Assembly (NCBI GenBank): GCA_036768485.1
Contig: JAVLUZ010000758.1
Location: 62,001 to 126,000 of the forward strand
DNA: 64,000 bases
Origin: Mermis nigrescens
Taxonomy: Eukaryota > Nematoda > Enoplea > Mermithida > Mermithidae
Direction: 5' to 3'
This document shows positions 39,122 through 51,536 of the stretch, piece by piece (within the stretch, counting starts at the first letter, position 1; every line of letters starts with the position of its first letter). The translations under genes and the position numbers were made by a program. The notes beneath the pieces were generated by a model that worked only from the letters and a program-made list of their open reading frames with translations, did no database searches and was not told the DNA's origin.

Positions 39122-39291
39122 TATAGTCTGTTTCACATAAGTTTTGGCATAAATTTTATGAATTTTTTAACGACAGATGCCGACAGATTACGATAATGAT
39201 ATAACAGATCAATCCTATAATAGCAATCAGTCAGCTTGCTGTCGGTGATAATTTTGAAATTTATGCTTAATCTTGTATGAAACAGACTATA
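39122..39291 (+). mobile_element. Family C MITE, 170 bp
   Basis: Near-perfect inverted ends TATAGTCTGTTTCACA and TATGAAACAGACTATA. It is the best-preserved copy of the family. The TA at each end is consistent with a TA target. Confidence 0.85.
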
Positions 39292-39439
39292 GGTGCTTCT
39301 AGAGGTCGATCATTAATTCGGTTCTCGTTTCTTTTTTGCATATTCGCATTCTCTTGATAAAGGTACTTATGTACTTACCTAAGGGAAAAGTAATATCCGG
39401 AAATGGAAACGAGGGGTATGGTGCGGAGGCGGAAACGTA

Positions 39440-40345
39440 TATTATTATGCACACAGTTCCGTCGGGGGTTCCTCGCCCTGGGGGGTAGTCCAAAGTACCG
39501 GAAACGGGGTTCCCCAAGTATGGCCTCTCAGGGTGAACACCCTCAGCTTCAGCATTTCCGGCAAAATTTCTTTCACTGAAGAGGGGTCTGGGGGCTCGGA
39601 AGCGGGATACCTCGGTTCCGCCGGGTGTTCCTCCGCCCTGCGGATAGTCCAAAGTGCCGGAACCGGGGTTCCCCAAATAGTAACTCTAAGGGTGAATACC
39701 CCAACCCCGTTTCCGGCAAAATTTTACCCACTGAAGGGGAGTTCAGGAACTCGGAAAAGGGGTACCCCATTATTCATATGTGAAGCTGACCCTGGTTCCG
39801 TCGGGGATTCCCCCGCCCTGAGGGTAGTTCAAAGTGCCAAAACCGGGGTTTTCTCAAGTAGGACCCGCAAGGGTCAACAATCAAAACCACCTTTCCGGCA
39901 CAATTTCTCCCACTGAATGGGGTTCAGGGGCTTGGAAAAGCGGTCCCCCATTATTGAAATGAGAAGGTGATCCCGGTCCCGCCGGGGGTTTCTTCGCCCA
40001 TGTGGGTAGTCCAAATGCCGGAACCGGGGTTCTTCAAGTACAACTCATCAGAGTCAACACCCCCAACTCCATTTCCGACAAAATTTCTCCCACTGATGGG
40101 GAGTTTAGGGGCTCGGAAACGGGATACCCTATTATTCATATGGGAAGAGGACCCCGGTTCCGTTGGGGGTTCTCCGCCCTAGGGGTAGTCCAAAGTGCCC
40201 GAATCGGGGTTTCCCAAGTGGGGCCGATCAGGGGGCTCGGAAACGATGTATCCCATTATTCATAGGTGAAGCTGACTCCTGTTCCGTCAGGGAATTCTCC
40301 GCCCTTGGATTGTCCAAAGTGCCGGAACCGGGGTTCCCCAAGCAG
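39440..40345. repeat. GC-rich satellite, monomer about 180 bp, six copies
   Basis: The box GTAGTCCAAAGTGCCGGAAC recurs, with small changes, near 39485, 39645, 39825, 40005, 40186 and 40310. Each is preceded by a TTCCGTCGGGGGTTC-like box and followed by GGGGTTCCCCAAGTA. The base composition contrasts sharply with the AT-rich surroundings. Open frames on both strands here are by-products of GC content. Confidence 0.88.
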
Positions 40346-40632
40346 TTAAGGTTAGTAAAGAAAATTGTTTGTCATTTTGTTTGATTCAGATTGATCAGTT
40401 CTTTTAAAGAATAAACTGTGTGTTATTTATTTCTCAAACTAAAGCCACAACTACCTTCTGTAGGCCGCAAAACATATTTCAATTTTTGTTTTGCTTAGAG
40501 AATTCTGATTTTTAGCAAATTCTGATAATGTTTTGCGCGCATAGATGACTTTTTTCTAGTTCCCTATAGTCCGCTATTGCAAGTTTATTTGTCCATTTTG
40601 TTCCATCGGAGCATATTTTCTTTGCTAGTGTC
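40346..40632 (+). repeat. 5' fragment of the 2.3-kb repeat
   Basis: It matches the leading part of copy 1 (from about 32655): GTTAAGGTTAGTAAA, TCAGATTGATCAGTT, TTCTGTAGGCCGCA and TTCTTTGCTAGTG. It joins the receptor pseudogene directly at its right end. Confidence 0.7.
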
Positions 40633-41960
40633 CACAATATTCTCGGTCCGAAAAACCATATTCGGTATAATGCTCGCCTGGTTTTACGGCCTAGCCTGGA
40701 TGACAGGCGAGTTGTTCTTGATTTTAAATTAAATTAAATTAAATTTAATTCACCAATTCCCCATTCCAAATTTAAGCACTCAAGTCATTCTTAATCAGCT
40801 TAACAAGAAAAAATTAGTTGCGCGGAAAAACGATCAAACTGACCAAAGTCAGACTCGAACCAGTCTATGTACCTCTATTCGCATAAATTTATATACAACG
40901 ATCTTTTAAAGATGATCGGAACCGCTCTTAAGTCAACCCTGGCCTCTCGTTAGTCATTTTGAGCAATGAAATATTTCAAATTTCACGACTAGTAAATTTT
41001 TTAGGCAATTTTCTTTTTAGGGCTTGAGAGCGTTGCAAAGTTGTTGGGCTTGTGAAAATTTTCAAACAAAAATCTTTAAACGCTCTAGCTTACCCTGAAA
41101 TTTATATTTTGAGATAATTATTTGATAATTGATATAAAAATTATATGAAATTTGTTTTCAAATTATTGCCTTCTGAAATTATTCGGTAGGTGGTTTGAAA
41201 TTAAGTTAAATCGGCTATATAGTGAGCATAACTAATTTGGGAATAAAGACGGATGTTTATGATTGAAAAATCTATAAAGTCTACAATATCTAGCGAACGG
41301 AACCGGACTTTAAATTTTGTAATGGATCATTTGCCATTTAGCAGTCAAACACTTACTTAGTTCACTTTTCTTGAACGCATGAATAATTTATGAAGTTAGA
41401 GATTGGTCCTTTTTATTGTAAAGAACTAATTATTTTGAATAAATAAAAATTATTATACCTCACTTATACTTCGATTTATTTAAATTTTTTCTCTTATTGT
41501 CGACCTGATCAATTTATTCAGCAATCATGATGCCTGGCTTTACATTTCGTTTCTACAACGAATACTACATGTGGGACTATGACGAAACTTATTGGTCCTC
41601 AATCGATAGATTATCAAATTTAATCTCTGATTGTTTTCATGCAACGTGCTTAGTCATTTGGTACTCACCATAGGTGGGCGGCACCAAAATTCTGGAGGGG
41701 TGCAAGATTTTTCAAAGGTTAAAAAATGACCTTAACAATAATGGTATGGCGAAATAACACTATTTTCCAACGTTTCTCATCGAGCACTGACCGTAGGCAT
41801 CAAACGATTGCGAAAAAAACAAAAAAATTTCAAAAATTGAATTCTGGGGGTGGCATTTTGGTTTTTATAGAGTGCATACCCCAAACCGCTCCCCAAGCTC
41901 AGGTATGGTACTCACTTATACGCATCAAACTGAAGCAAAAAGCATGCATTTATCATAATG
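40633..41960 (+). pseudogene. Broken Srx/Srt-like receptor paralogue
   Basis: The part 40633-40705 matches the last third of exon 1 of the intact gene: IFSVRKTIFGIMLAWFYGLA, then WMT, ending in a GC-type donor (ACAG|GCGAGT). The part 41522 onward matches exon 2: MMPGFTFRFYNEYYMWDYDE, and ISDCFHATCLVIWYS. A family A MITE (41669-41907) then splits the exon, and the frame resumes with RIKLKQKA. The 5' part of exon 1 has been lost at the junction with the repeat at 40632. No third exon is seen. It is a partial tandem duplicate, non-functional. Confidence 0.85.
41669..41907 (-). mobile_element. Family A hAT-type MITE inside a receptor exon
   Basis: On + it starts CATAGGTGGGCGGC and ends CAAGCTCAGGTATG. 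Perfect 8-bp duplications GTACTCAC lie at 41661-41668 and 41908-41915. Removing the insert and one duplication restores alignment with the exon at 45879-46051, which reads TGGTACTCACTAATATG. Confidence 0.95.
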
Positions 41961-42649
41961 TTAATGTATTTACTCACTTGTTGAATTCTAAGGGACTTTT
42001 CTGTGACCATAAAAATCCTTCCTTCGTGGCATTTTTTATCCGCTTGTTAAATCAGAATTGAAACCAAATCTCAATAGAACTGAAAGTGCTTTCCGCAAAT
42101 CCTAACACGCTAAATATTTTCCGAAATATCTTCCAATATGCCGTGGTTTATTTAATTTATTTATTTTGTTTATATTTTATTCATTTTGCAATTGTTGATT
42201 TTTAATCGTTTCTAATGTGCTGCTTCTTCCCAAAAGCACGTTTATATTAGCTAACGTTCTTATTAGCTGAATCCTTATTCAAACGATACAAATCATCATA
42301 AATTGTTTTTTGGCCTCGCAATAGCCCTTTAGCATTTTCACAGCATCTATACACGTACAATTACAAAATTTTATATTTGCATTTGTAGAAATTACATTAT
42401 TTATTCTTTTTTACAGACAATATGGATTAGGCTAATGGATCGGTAAATCTAAAAATCCGCCTATGATTCCGTACTCGTCCGCAAAATTAATTTTTTCTAG
42501 ATACGAATCGATAAGGTCATGCATCCGTAATGCGCATAAATAAAAAGATAAAGTAGTTAAACATTTCAAGACATTTGTCTATTAAAACATTTGCGAAAAA
42601 CATGCATTCCATGCCAATTTTTCCTCTCGCTTACAAATATCGTATAAAG

Positions 42650-42744
42650 GCAATTATGGCTGAAAAAAGGAGAAAATGCACTAATCACTTCGAAGGTGAT
42701 ATTAGAACAATAGCATCAGATGTCACAAATCGCAGATACTGCAG
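42650..42744 (+). CDS. Possible nuclear-receptor zinc-finger exon
   Basis: The segment encodes AIMAEKRRKCTNHFEGDIRT and then DVTNRRYCR before a donor (TGCAG|GTATTG). This resembles the second zinc finger of nuclear hormone receptors, in which R-R-x-C-x-Y-C-R-F-x-K-C follows. One expected cysteine is replaced (GDI where GDC would be typical). No first zinc finger was found nearby. If real, it is one exon of a DNA-binding domain, possibly of a degenerate gene; a chance resemblance is not excluded. Confidence 0.3.
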
Positions 42745-43602
42745 GTATTGCATTAATACAGTATGACAATGAAAAATCCTCATTTGTTTTTAATTTGAAG
42801 ACGTTATGTATAAATATTTATTCGTAATTAAGTGTTGCCTCGTAATTTATACATATTAATGAAATTGTATAACTTGTATCAATGCTAAATTAGTGTTAAA
42901 ACTACGTTATTCCACAGTTTCTGGTGAATTTCAAACACTTTTAAAGAAAAATTTAATTTCCATTCATTTTTGGTCTTCATTTTGCCTCACTTTTCATAGA
43001 AAATTTCCCGTTCCACCATTCTGAGGTCTAACCTCAAACCCCGAAATTCACCGCCTTACGTGGATTTCTGGTTCCGACCCAACCATCAAGAAATTTCCGC
43101 AGACCCTTCACGAAATCAAATTTACAAACATTTTCACTTTTGATTATTTTTTGTATGAAGCTTGGTGAAAAAAGTAAAAGCGAATCAGCTTCTTTTACAG
43201 TCGACTCACTTCCTCGTTCCTTTAAGAAAAATAATAGGAGAATTATAATTATAAAATTTAAAAAAAAGTAGAATAAAAAAATAATAAATAGTAATAAAAA
43301 TAATAATAATAACAATAATAAGAATAATACTAAAAATAATAATAAAGAAATTTGCATTATGACTTCAATCTGTTTGATATAGCACCTTATTTCACAATTT
43401 TTTCGTTGATCACTTGCTGTATGATGTCTTTATGGCGTCTAATAAACAAAAAATATTTGACTACACGGAAACAAAACTTATCTGAGATTTTAGTGAATAA
43501 GATCGAAACATGTTCCTAATTATTTCTTATATGATCAATGAGACTTAATCCAATAAAATATATCAAGAAAATAAATGCTAAAGGTACTGAAGTATATATA
43601 TG

Positions 43603-43815
43603 TATAGTCTAATTCATTTAACTTTGAGGTTTTTTAAAAAGTTAAAAGTGGCTACAAAAATGCTTTAAAATAATGCGGTAAATGTGATACTTACAGGGAG
43701 ACATTTCTTATTGTTAAGCCGCTTTACTGTATCAAACTTTTAAACCCCTTTTGTAGCCCGATTAATGCAGATTAATTTCAAGAGAAAAACTGAAAATTAA
43801 ATGAAACAGACTATA
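43603..43815 (+). mobile_element. MITE with TATAGTCT ends, 213 bp
   Basis: It starts TATAGTCTAATTCATTTAAC and ends AATGAAACAGACTATA. The termini resemble family C but the interior is different and longer. TA is at both ends. Confidence 0.6.
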
Positions 43816-44427
43816 GGTACTTGTTTACTTTGGTAAATAACAGTGTGTGACATTGTCAAAGTTTCTTTTCAGATAGAAAAATTTACTTTTTCCGTTTTCC
43901 CTTCTAACTTCACTCGTTTCCTCTTTTTTCTCTTTTATTGAAGATACGTGGTCGTCAACCATACGTGGGCAATGAACAAATCTTAGAGAATTGTGGGAGT
44001 CCAAAAATTTCCAGAGGTCAAACAAGTGCCAGAAAATTGATAATGGAAGCGAAAAACGGGCATAAAAAACAAAAAAAGCAAAAAATTCATGAAAATTTAA
44101 TCATGAGGTCTTTCAGATTTGGAGGTCCAAGCTGCACGTGAACGGGTGGAGGTTTAGGTCCCCAGAATTTGTAAAACCCCTGGCAGACCCCTTAGGATTC
44201 TATTCGGCAATTTAGTGATTATGCATCATCAGATTGAAGGAATTAGGCCAATGGTGCCGGGAGACTCTCCTACCAGGCCCAAGGCCCAAACAGCATCGTC
44301 AAGAGTTGCGATTCGTAAATTTTGAGGAAATTGTGAAATAATTCTTTTCATTATATTTACCAAACAAATCATTATCCTTAAATTTTTTAGGGTTTTTAGA
44401 AAGTTCTTTAAAAAAGAACCCGCCGCA

Positions 44428-47129
44428 ATGACCGAATCTCCATTGGTGCAGAACATCGTCGGCGCTTGCTTTTTATCGATGTTTCTAGTTTTCGTTTTAC
44501 CGTACGTGATGTGCATAATTTTGATCGCCAAGGACAAAGTTCAAATGACCACCCCGTATTACATAATTATATTCAATATGGGTTTGGCCGACATTATCCA
44601 AATTTTTAACGCCTTGGCATCGAGCTTATTTATCTTATCAGACGGTCGGATGCGATCGTTTTGGGTCGAAAAGATAATCGGCGGTCTAACTTGTGCTACT
44701 TGGTTCGCCTTTTGTTGCTTGGCTCAGTTATTAGCCATTAATCGATTTTGCGCGCTATATTTCCCGCAAATTATGCCAAAAATATTCTCGGCCCGGCGCG
44801 CTATAGTCGGTATAACGTTTGCCTGGTTTTACGGCTTAATCTGGATGATAGGCATGTCATTCAAGTCATTCTTAAACTGCTAAAGGAAAATAGTAGAAAA
44901 TTAGTAAAAGTTATGCTCCAACCTATTTTACATATAATTTTGGATGCAGTTGATCAGCTAAAATTAAAACATCATTTTGAAATCAACCTTTAGGAATCGC
45001 TTTAGTCGAGAATAAATCGAGATTTAAGCGGTATAACGTTTTATAAAAGACCGAAATTTCATTCTAATTTCTATGGCAAGTCGCTTTTAGAAGCTAAAAC
45101 GTGACAACATTATTAGACTCGTGAAAATTCTGAAAAATTTTGTAATGCTCTGGCTTATTTCGGGTTCATTCTCGTGCACGTCAATACTACATCACCGACA
45201 CCTGCATGTTTATGTTTATGAAATATGGAATGGAATATGGAAGAATAAAAAATCATCCATACAAAAAGCGAAAAAAATGATATTTTAGAGAAAAATATGG
45301 AGAAAAAGTGAATAATTTTTTTTAAAAAAGGTAGAAGTGCAGCATGTTAATATGAAAAAAGGTGAGAAATAGCACAAATGTATCTAAAAAGAATATATCT
45401 TGAGAAATTACATGTTCTACGAGGCGCAAGAGTCTAAGTGAAACGTGAAGTAAGCAGAAATATATACGGAAAAATAAACACAAAAATTATAAGCGAGTGA
45501 TAATTCGTGAAGATTTTTATTCACGTTACCTTTTGTTTTAGTGGTTAGTTTTAACATTCATTCAGTTTTTGTATGTTGCACTTATGACTTTACAAATTAT
45601 ACAAAAAATGACTGATCCATAAAAGGTCAAGCAGCTAAAAATAATGAATTTACTGCTTTTAATAACTTTTGCAAAATTAGTAAAACTTTTAGACAGTATC
45701 ATGATATTAATTAAACTTTGGAACGTCCATCGATTTCTCATCAGATTAAGTCTTCTTTGTTCAATAATATATCGCAAGCTAAAATTGTGTCGAATTAATT
45801 AATTACAATTATGATAAAGAAATTTCAATGTTACCATTGATTTTTTCGCCCGTACTGTTGATCTGAGGATTTTTTCAGCATTAATGACGCCCGGTTTTAC
45901 ATTCCGTTTCTACATCGAATATTACACTTGGGATTATGATGAAACTTATTGGACTTCAATCGCCAGATTATTGACTTTAATCTCTGACTGTTTCAATTCA
46001 ACGTGCTTGGTCATTTGGTACTCACTAATATGTATCAAGCTAAAGCAAAAAGTACGAATTAATAAAATAGTCGTAATAAAATCGCATAAAACTACAGAAA
46101 TACTGGATTTTATGGAACTTTACTGCGAGTACCTACGCAAAGCGCCATGAAAAGACATAGAAGCAAGAACAAGCAAATTGAGACCGACGGCGACTTTTGT
46201 TAAAAATGGGTTTTAAGAATTATGAACGGAATACGCTCCGCTTATTAATGCGAATTAGCTGCTAATCTTCTAATCAGAAAAAACTGTAGAACAAAGAATA
46301 AGACGAAACAAAGAAGAACGGAAATAAAGCAGGGATTGTATTTTAGAAAATATCAAAACAAAAGTAATGGAGTTTGAACCGAAATAAAGCCAAATAGGTT
46401 CTAAATTTGGGTATTAAATTCCAGTAAATTCATTAGAAACTTACTTAAAGAGTTCTTGTCATAGATTCTGTCAAAAATTAATCGGCTACTTAATGAAGTT
46501 ATCTGTTTCTTTACAATAAAAATTTTGCAGCCTTTGGTTGAAGTCGAAAGCACTCAGTTCGGGGGTTGGGGTAATAGACCACAGGAATTAAAAAATGAGG
46601 AACTTTCTGAGGATGATGAGACAAAATGAAAGCCAATATGTTCGGAAAATAAAAATGTTGTGCGAAATTTGTCGAATTGACCAGCAGCTGTAGATTGAAA
46701 TTTTTTGTACGCTGTCCTACTATCTATACTATTTTTGGGGCCATTTCGGATGAAAAGATCTCACCTGTGCATTCTATTTCAATAATTAATAATTTTCAAT
46801 TGTTAATGTTTATTAATAATCAATTGCTAATAGTTAATAATTAATCATTAATCAATAAGTAATAATTCATTAATTATTAATTTAATAATCTTGTCCAATC
46901 AGAGAAACGAAGTCGGTAATTCGTCTCTATCAACGGCGAATGATAATAAAGTTAGAGATGCCAAAGTTTTGCTACAATCCTTTATTCTGTGTCTCATGGT
47001 AGTCCTGACGATAGTAGGCTTCCACGCTGTGCCGTACATAACGACGTCCAAATGGGCTAGTATGAGTATGAATATGGTGTGGATGTCTTGCGCTGGCTTT
47101 AACGCGTTTCTCAATCTGATATTCAACAG
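44428..47129 (+). CDS. Srx/Srt-like seven-transmembrane chemoreceptor, three exons seen
   Basis: Exons 44428-44851, 45879-46051 and 46903-47129 join in frame to about 275 residues. The start ATG follows GCCGCA. The hydrophobic segments fit seven helices: about residues 10-30, 43-65, 85-107 and 125-143 in exon 1, one in exon 2 (ISDCFNSTCLVIWYSLICIK), and two in exon 3 (SFILCLMVVLTIVGFHAVPY; WMSCAGFNAFLNLIFN). LLAINRFCALYFP at the end of helix 3 is the signature of nematode Srx/Srt/Srsx receptors. The first intron would start GC (ATAG|GCATGT) and end AG; a GT donor gives the wrong phase. The last exon after ...NFR-type end AACAG|GTAAAA is not found, so the tail is missing. The role would be sensing of a small-molecule cue through a G protein; the ligand is unknown. 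An incomplete duplicate lies 3 kb upstream. Confidence 0.82.
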
Positions 47130-47159
47130 GTAAAAAACGAAAATCATGCAATCTGTAGT

Positions 47160-47410
47160 GTGTGTCATGCATAGCTTATGGGGGCAGCCATACTGGAAAA
47201 AAATCAAAATGCATTAGTGCAAGATAGGAAAGTTTGGGTGCCCCCGGGAAAATCTCTGGCAGACCTTCAAAACTTTTTTCATTTTTTGCATATACTTTGT
47301 TCAACACCGAAAAATTGAAAAATGGTCACCATTTTTAAACCCGGTTTTGTCCGTTTGAAAATTTTTGGTCTACTCCAGACCATAAAATATTAGCTCCGCC
47401 CACTTATGGC
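47160..47410 (+). mobile_element. Diverged family A-like MITE downstream of the receptor
   Basis: It starts CATAGCTTATGGGGGCAG and ends TAGCTCCGCCCACTTATG. It has a CCCCCGGGAAAATCTCTGGC box and a diverged interior. No target duplication is visible. Confidence 0.45.
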
Positions 47411-49409
47411 CTAATTCGGCGATTAATGAGATTAAGCGCCGTCTGGATATCAAATGTTCTAGACTCAAGGTGTTGACGTGACCAAATTTTAGAAAAATAT
47501 TCCAATTTGTCAGAAGCCAAAATTGCCCTGGGTCGAAATTTTAGAAAGGTTTGAAATGAGGGAAAAATTGATAGAGATGGTAAAAACATCATTTTCGACG
47601 TTTTTCGTAAGGAAATCGCAAAAACGGAACAGATACCTCAGCAAAGATTAGAATTCTTTGAAATTTTTTCAAATTTTGTTTTTGAATTTTTTTCAAACGA
47701 TTTTGAATGGAGGCAGAATTTCTAAAATCTTTTTCTGCGTACAGATAAATTGCAACAATGAGATCAGTTTGTGCAATTTCGACGTGTTTTGATAGAGAAT
47801 AAAGTTTTGTCGAATTCGAAAAGTTTCATTCTGACATGCAAGGCACTAATTAGAAATTGCTTATTATCATTGCCGATTAGTCCTTTTTATATTAAGATTA
47901 AGATTAAAGATAAAATTATTTAAAATATGAAGTTAAAAGTATTGCAGACCAAGCAAATCAACAAAATGAATTGTAATATATTTTGATAACGATTAGTAAA
48001 ATTTTTAAATTTATTCCGCAGTATCGGTACAAAATGCTTTGCAAATTCTAATACTTATATCTTGTGTACAACATTTCAATGGCGTGTGTTCTTCTGATTT
48101 TTTTAAATATAAATACTGATTTTTGTGGAGATTTATTTGTCTCTGATTGAACAAATAAGCATCTTTCTTTGTGCTTTGTGAATGAAATAGTCAAAATGGT
48201 CTAACGGAAAATGATTCATAAGAGAAAAAAATAAATTGAATTAATCCTCCGTCTTTTTCGGTGTTTTAGTCGAATAGATTATCAGTATTTTTGTAATCTT
48301 TCTTAACTCCATGTCTAGAACTTTGTATAGCCTCGTTTTAGCTACAATTACATCTTTTTTAATTCTTTAGCTATATTAGCAGGCCGTGCTTAGGGTTTTA
48401 ACGGCCTTGGGCGAGGCTACTTTTGGCGGCTCTCAAAAGTTCAAAATTGTTAAAAATACACAAGTCATTTTTATAGGCAAATTTGTTATAATTTTTTGTC
48501 ATCATGGGATACTTACATCAAACATTTGAAATTGTATTAAAGATTAGTTTTCGAAAAAATTACCGAATGAAAATATTCATTTCCTTGAAAATCATGTGCA
48601 TTGCATATGTTCAGAAACGGATCAATTATGAGTAAGTGCACAATCATTTTACCGGCTTTGTGAGCAGCATGGGTAGCAATCAATTGCAAAAATTATGCAC
48701 AGTATACTAATATAAAAAACGTAGCTGAAATAATCTGACCAGCTGATTTTTTTGTACATCAAAATTATTCATACATGTTTAGTGGTGCGCTGTCGGAAAC
48801 ACTTTCACTTCATTCTGAAACTAGTTAGTAAAATGTAATTAATCGTACAAAGCCGAAGTTTGAATGAGCTACATTGAGAGTTGAAATGTAGAAATTGGTC
48901 CCAAAGTTGAAATAATTTATATTTCATAATTAGAAGTGACACTATTGAGCTAACATACAAATGAATTTTCTTAAACATAAAATTGCAACTTATAGTCCCA
49001 TAAGACCAAATCACATTTTCAAAGATAGTTTTAGAATTTGCGAGCCTCAAAATCAGTTTGCCCAAATAATTTGCCATAATAGAGCCGCTCTAAAACAGTA
49101 TTTCGTCATTCTCTGAAATTTTTTAGAGGCCCTCGGCTTTGGCGGCCCCTGGCGACCGCCCGGTTCGCTACCCCTAGGTGCGGCTATGTATATGAGAAAT
49201 TAATGTAACAGTAAAAAATTAGCATTTTCCGGAATATTTACAGTGGTATCATAAAAACTTCAAATTGAAAAAATAGCGTTCTACATGTAGCGCGTACCTA
49301 ACACATATTGTACGTTTTATTTAATTTGTGTCACATACTAACACTAGGTTGAATAACTGGGTTACTTAAAGCAATTCGAACTTTTAAACTTTATTCGCGA
49401 ATATTATTA
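47411..49409. other. Spacer, no gene recognised
   Basis: AT-rich sequence. It could contain the terminal exon of the receptor, but none was identified. The short motif CCTCGGCTTTGGCGGCCCC near 49130 and GGCCGTGCTTAGGGTTTTAA near 48380 could be ends of an unrecognised element. Confidence 0.35.
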
Positions 49410-49540
<131 letters not shown>

Positions 49541-49891
49541 CGATTACTTGCGTATTATGATCCTCAACGACACGTTGCGTTCATCTAATACAATTAAAGC
49601 ACAACTTAATTAGCTCTAGAACTTAGCTGCATACTTGTTATGAACTTAATGACATTTCCTTCTCAAAAGTTTATTAGCAAATCCCTGGTCGTCTTCATCA
49701 CAACTTGAATCTAATTTTTTTGCTTGAAAGATCTTCAGGTGTCTATGCTACAATATACAATACAATCTCCGCTCCCATGCTACGGCGTACCCGGTAGGCG
49801 ATAAGTTAAAGCAGGTTGTAAATAATGCCAACCTCAGCTTCACTCAGCTCCAATCCCAACGGCCTTTTCAAGGGCCAATAAGGTTCAGCAC

Positions 49892-50129
49892 CACACCTGG
49901 GCGGGGGGGGGTTCGGGGATATGCATCTCCTCCCGAGAAAGCAAAATACCCCCAAGAATTCAATTTTTGAAAATTTTTTCGTTTTTTCGCAAGTTTTTGA
50001 TGCCAATGGATAGCGTTTGATGAGAAACGTCGAAAAATGGTGTTTTTACGCCATCCCAGCATTTTTAAGGCCATTTTTTGACCTTTAAAAAATCTTGCAC
50101 CCCCAGAATTTTCTTGCTGCCCACGTATG
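49892..50129 (+). mobile_element. Family A hAT-type MITE in the LINE
   Basis: The ends are CACACCTGGGCGGGG and GCTGCCCACGTATG. Perfect 8-bp duplications TTCAGCAC lie at 49884-49891 and 50130-50137. Confidence 0.93.
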
Positions 50130-50824
50130 TTCAGCACCCTCGTGCGTATCTTACTCCACACAGGCAAACAAGCATTGTTGGCGAAAACGCTACATGACAG
50201 AAAGAATAATGTACGTATGCTGTCTTACCGAAACATGTCTACCAAATGATGGAACCACTGTGATGAATGTGCCCTCATCTAAAAATAGCTGTAAACTATA
50301 TTAAAGCGGACCAGCAGGTACTGGTCAGCATGGAGTTAGCATTGCTTTGTCATGTAGAATCCAGGATGTAGTTCAGAGCTGGAATCCAGTCAGTGAACGT
50401 CTAGCAGTAAAGCGGCTTCATACTTATAAAATGTTTACAACTGTTATAGCAGCCTATGCTCCAACAAATGCTGCTACGGATGATGATGCTGAAGCCTTCT
50501 ATTTAGGGCTTGAAGATTAAATATGCAAAATTCAAGCTAAGGATTACATCGTTTTAGCAGAATTCAATGCACAGCTCGGTCCTAGTCCAAACAGAAATGT
50601 CGATGGTCGACATTCACTTGGTCATCCATGCAGAAATGGAACACTTCTGCTAAATTTGGCCATAACATACAATTTAATTATTACAAATAAGTTTTTTAGT
50701 CATAAACTGAGATACTCGCAGACTTGGATTAGCCCCGATGCACACTCACGAAACCAAATTGATCACATAGTGATTAAGCAGAAGCACCCGAATTCAGTTA
50801 TCGGAAGTCGAGCATATTGGGCAT

Positions 50825-51296
50825 CATAGGTGGGCGGCACCAAAGTTCTGGGGGGAGTGCAAGATTTTTTCGAAGGTAAAAAAATGGCCTTGAAAATGGT
50901 GATATGGCGAAAAATACCATTTTTCAACGTTTCTCATCGAGCACTATCCATTGGTATAGAAAAACCTTCGAAAAAAACAAAATTTTTCAAAAATTGAGTT
51001 CTGTGGGGGTATTTTGGTTTCTAGGGGGTGCATACCAAACCTAGGCGTGGAAGATGGGGGTATGCAACCCCCTGAGAAACCAAAATACCCCCCAGAAAAC
51101 CAAAATATCCTTCTAGAATTCAATTTTTGAAATTTTTTGTTTTTTCGCAATTTTTGATGCCAATGGATAGTGATCGATGAGAAACATTGAAAAATTGTGG
51201 TTTTTAGCCACATTACTTTTTTAAAGCTATTTTTTGACTTTTGTTGGTGCTGCCCACCTATGGTGCATACCCCCAAACCCTCCATGCCCAGGTATG
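50825..51296 (-). mobile_element. Family A MITE containing a second family A MITE
   Basis: The outer copy starts CATAGGTGGGCGGC and ends CATGCCCAGGTATG, in reverse orientation. The inner copy (51037-51262, +) is flanked by perfect GTGCATAC at 51029-51036 and 51263-51270. The outer copy splits the LINE after its endonuclease; its own 8-bp flanks (TTGGGCAT, GTGGTCAC) agree at only 5/8. Confidence 0.88.
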
Positions 51297-51536
51297 GTGG
51301 TCACTGATCACGCTTTGGATGTTACAGAAATAAACCCCGAACCAGTTTACCGCAAAAAAACAAAGCCTGTCAAATGTTTTGACGCTGCTTAATTAAAATG
51401 CCCCTCACAGCAGAAAAATTCGAAAAATCGTGCTCATCTAATCTAGATAATGAGAATTCATCCCAACTCTAAAGCTCCCCTAAGATTTACTGGCAAAATA
51501 GGAAATACTGTTTACGAGGCTGCAAAGAGTGACAAT

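Noticed and set aside
39299..40384. Several overlapping Gly/Pro-rich frames on both strands
   Set aside because: They lie in the GC-rich satellite, repeat with its period, and exist because stop codons are rare in GC-rich DNA.
44229..44537. 102-codon frame on the - strand
   Set aside because: It is antisense to the start of the receptor gene, whose + strand reading has clear family features.
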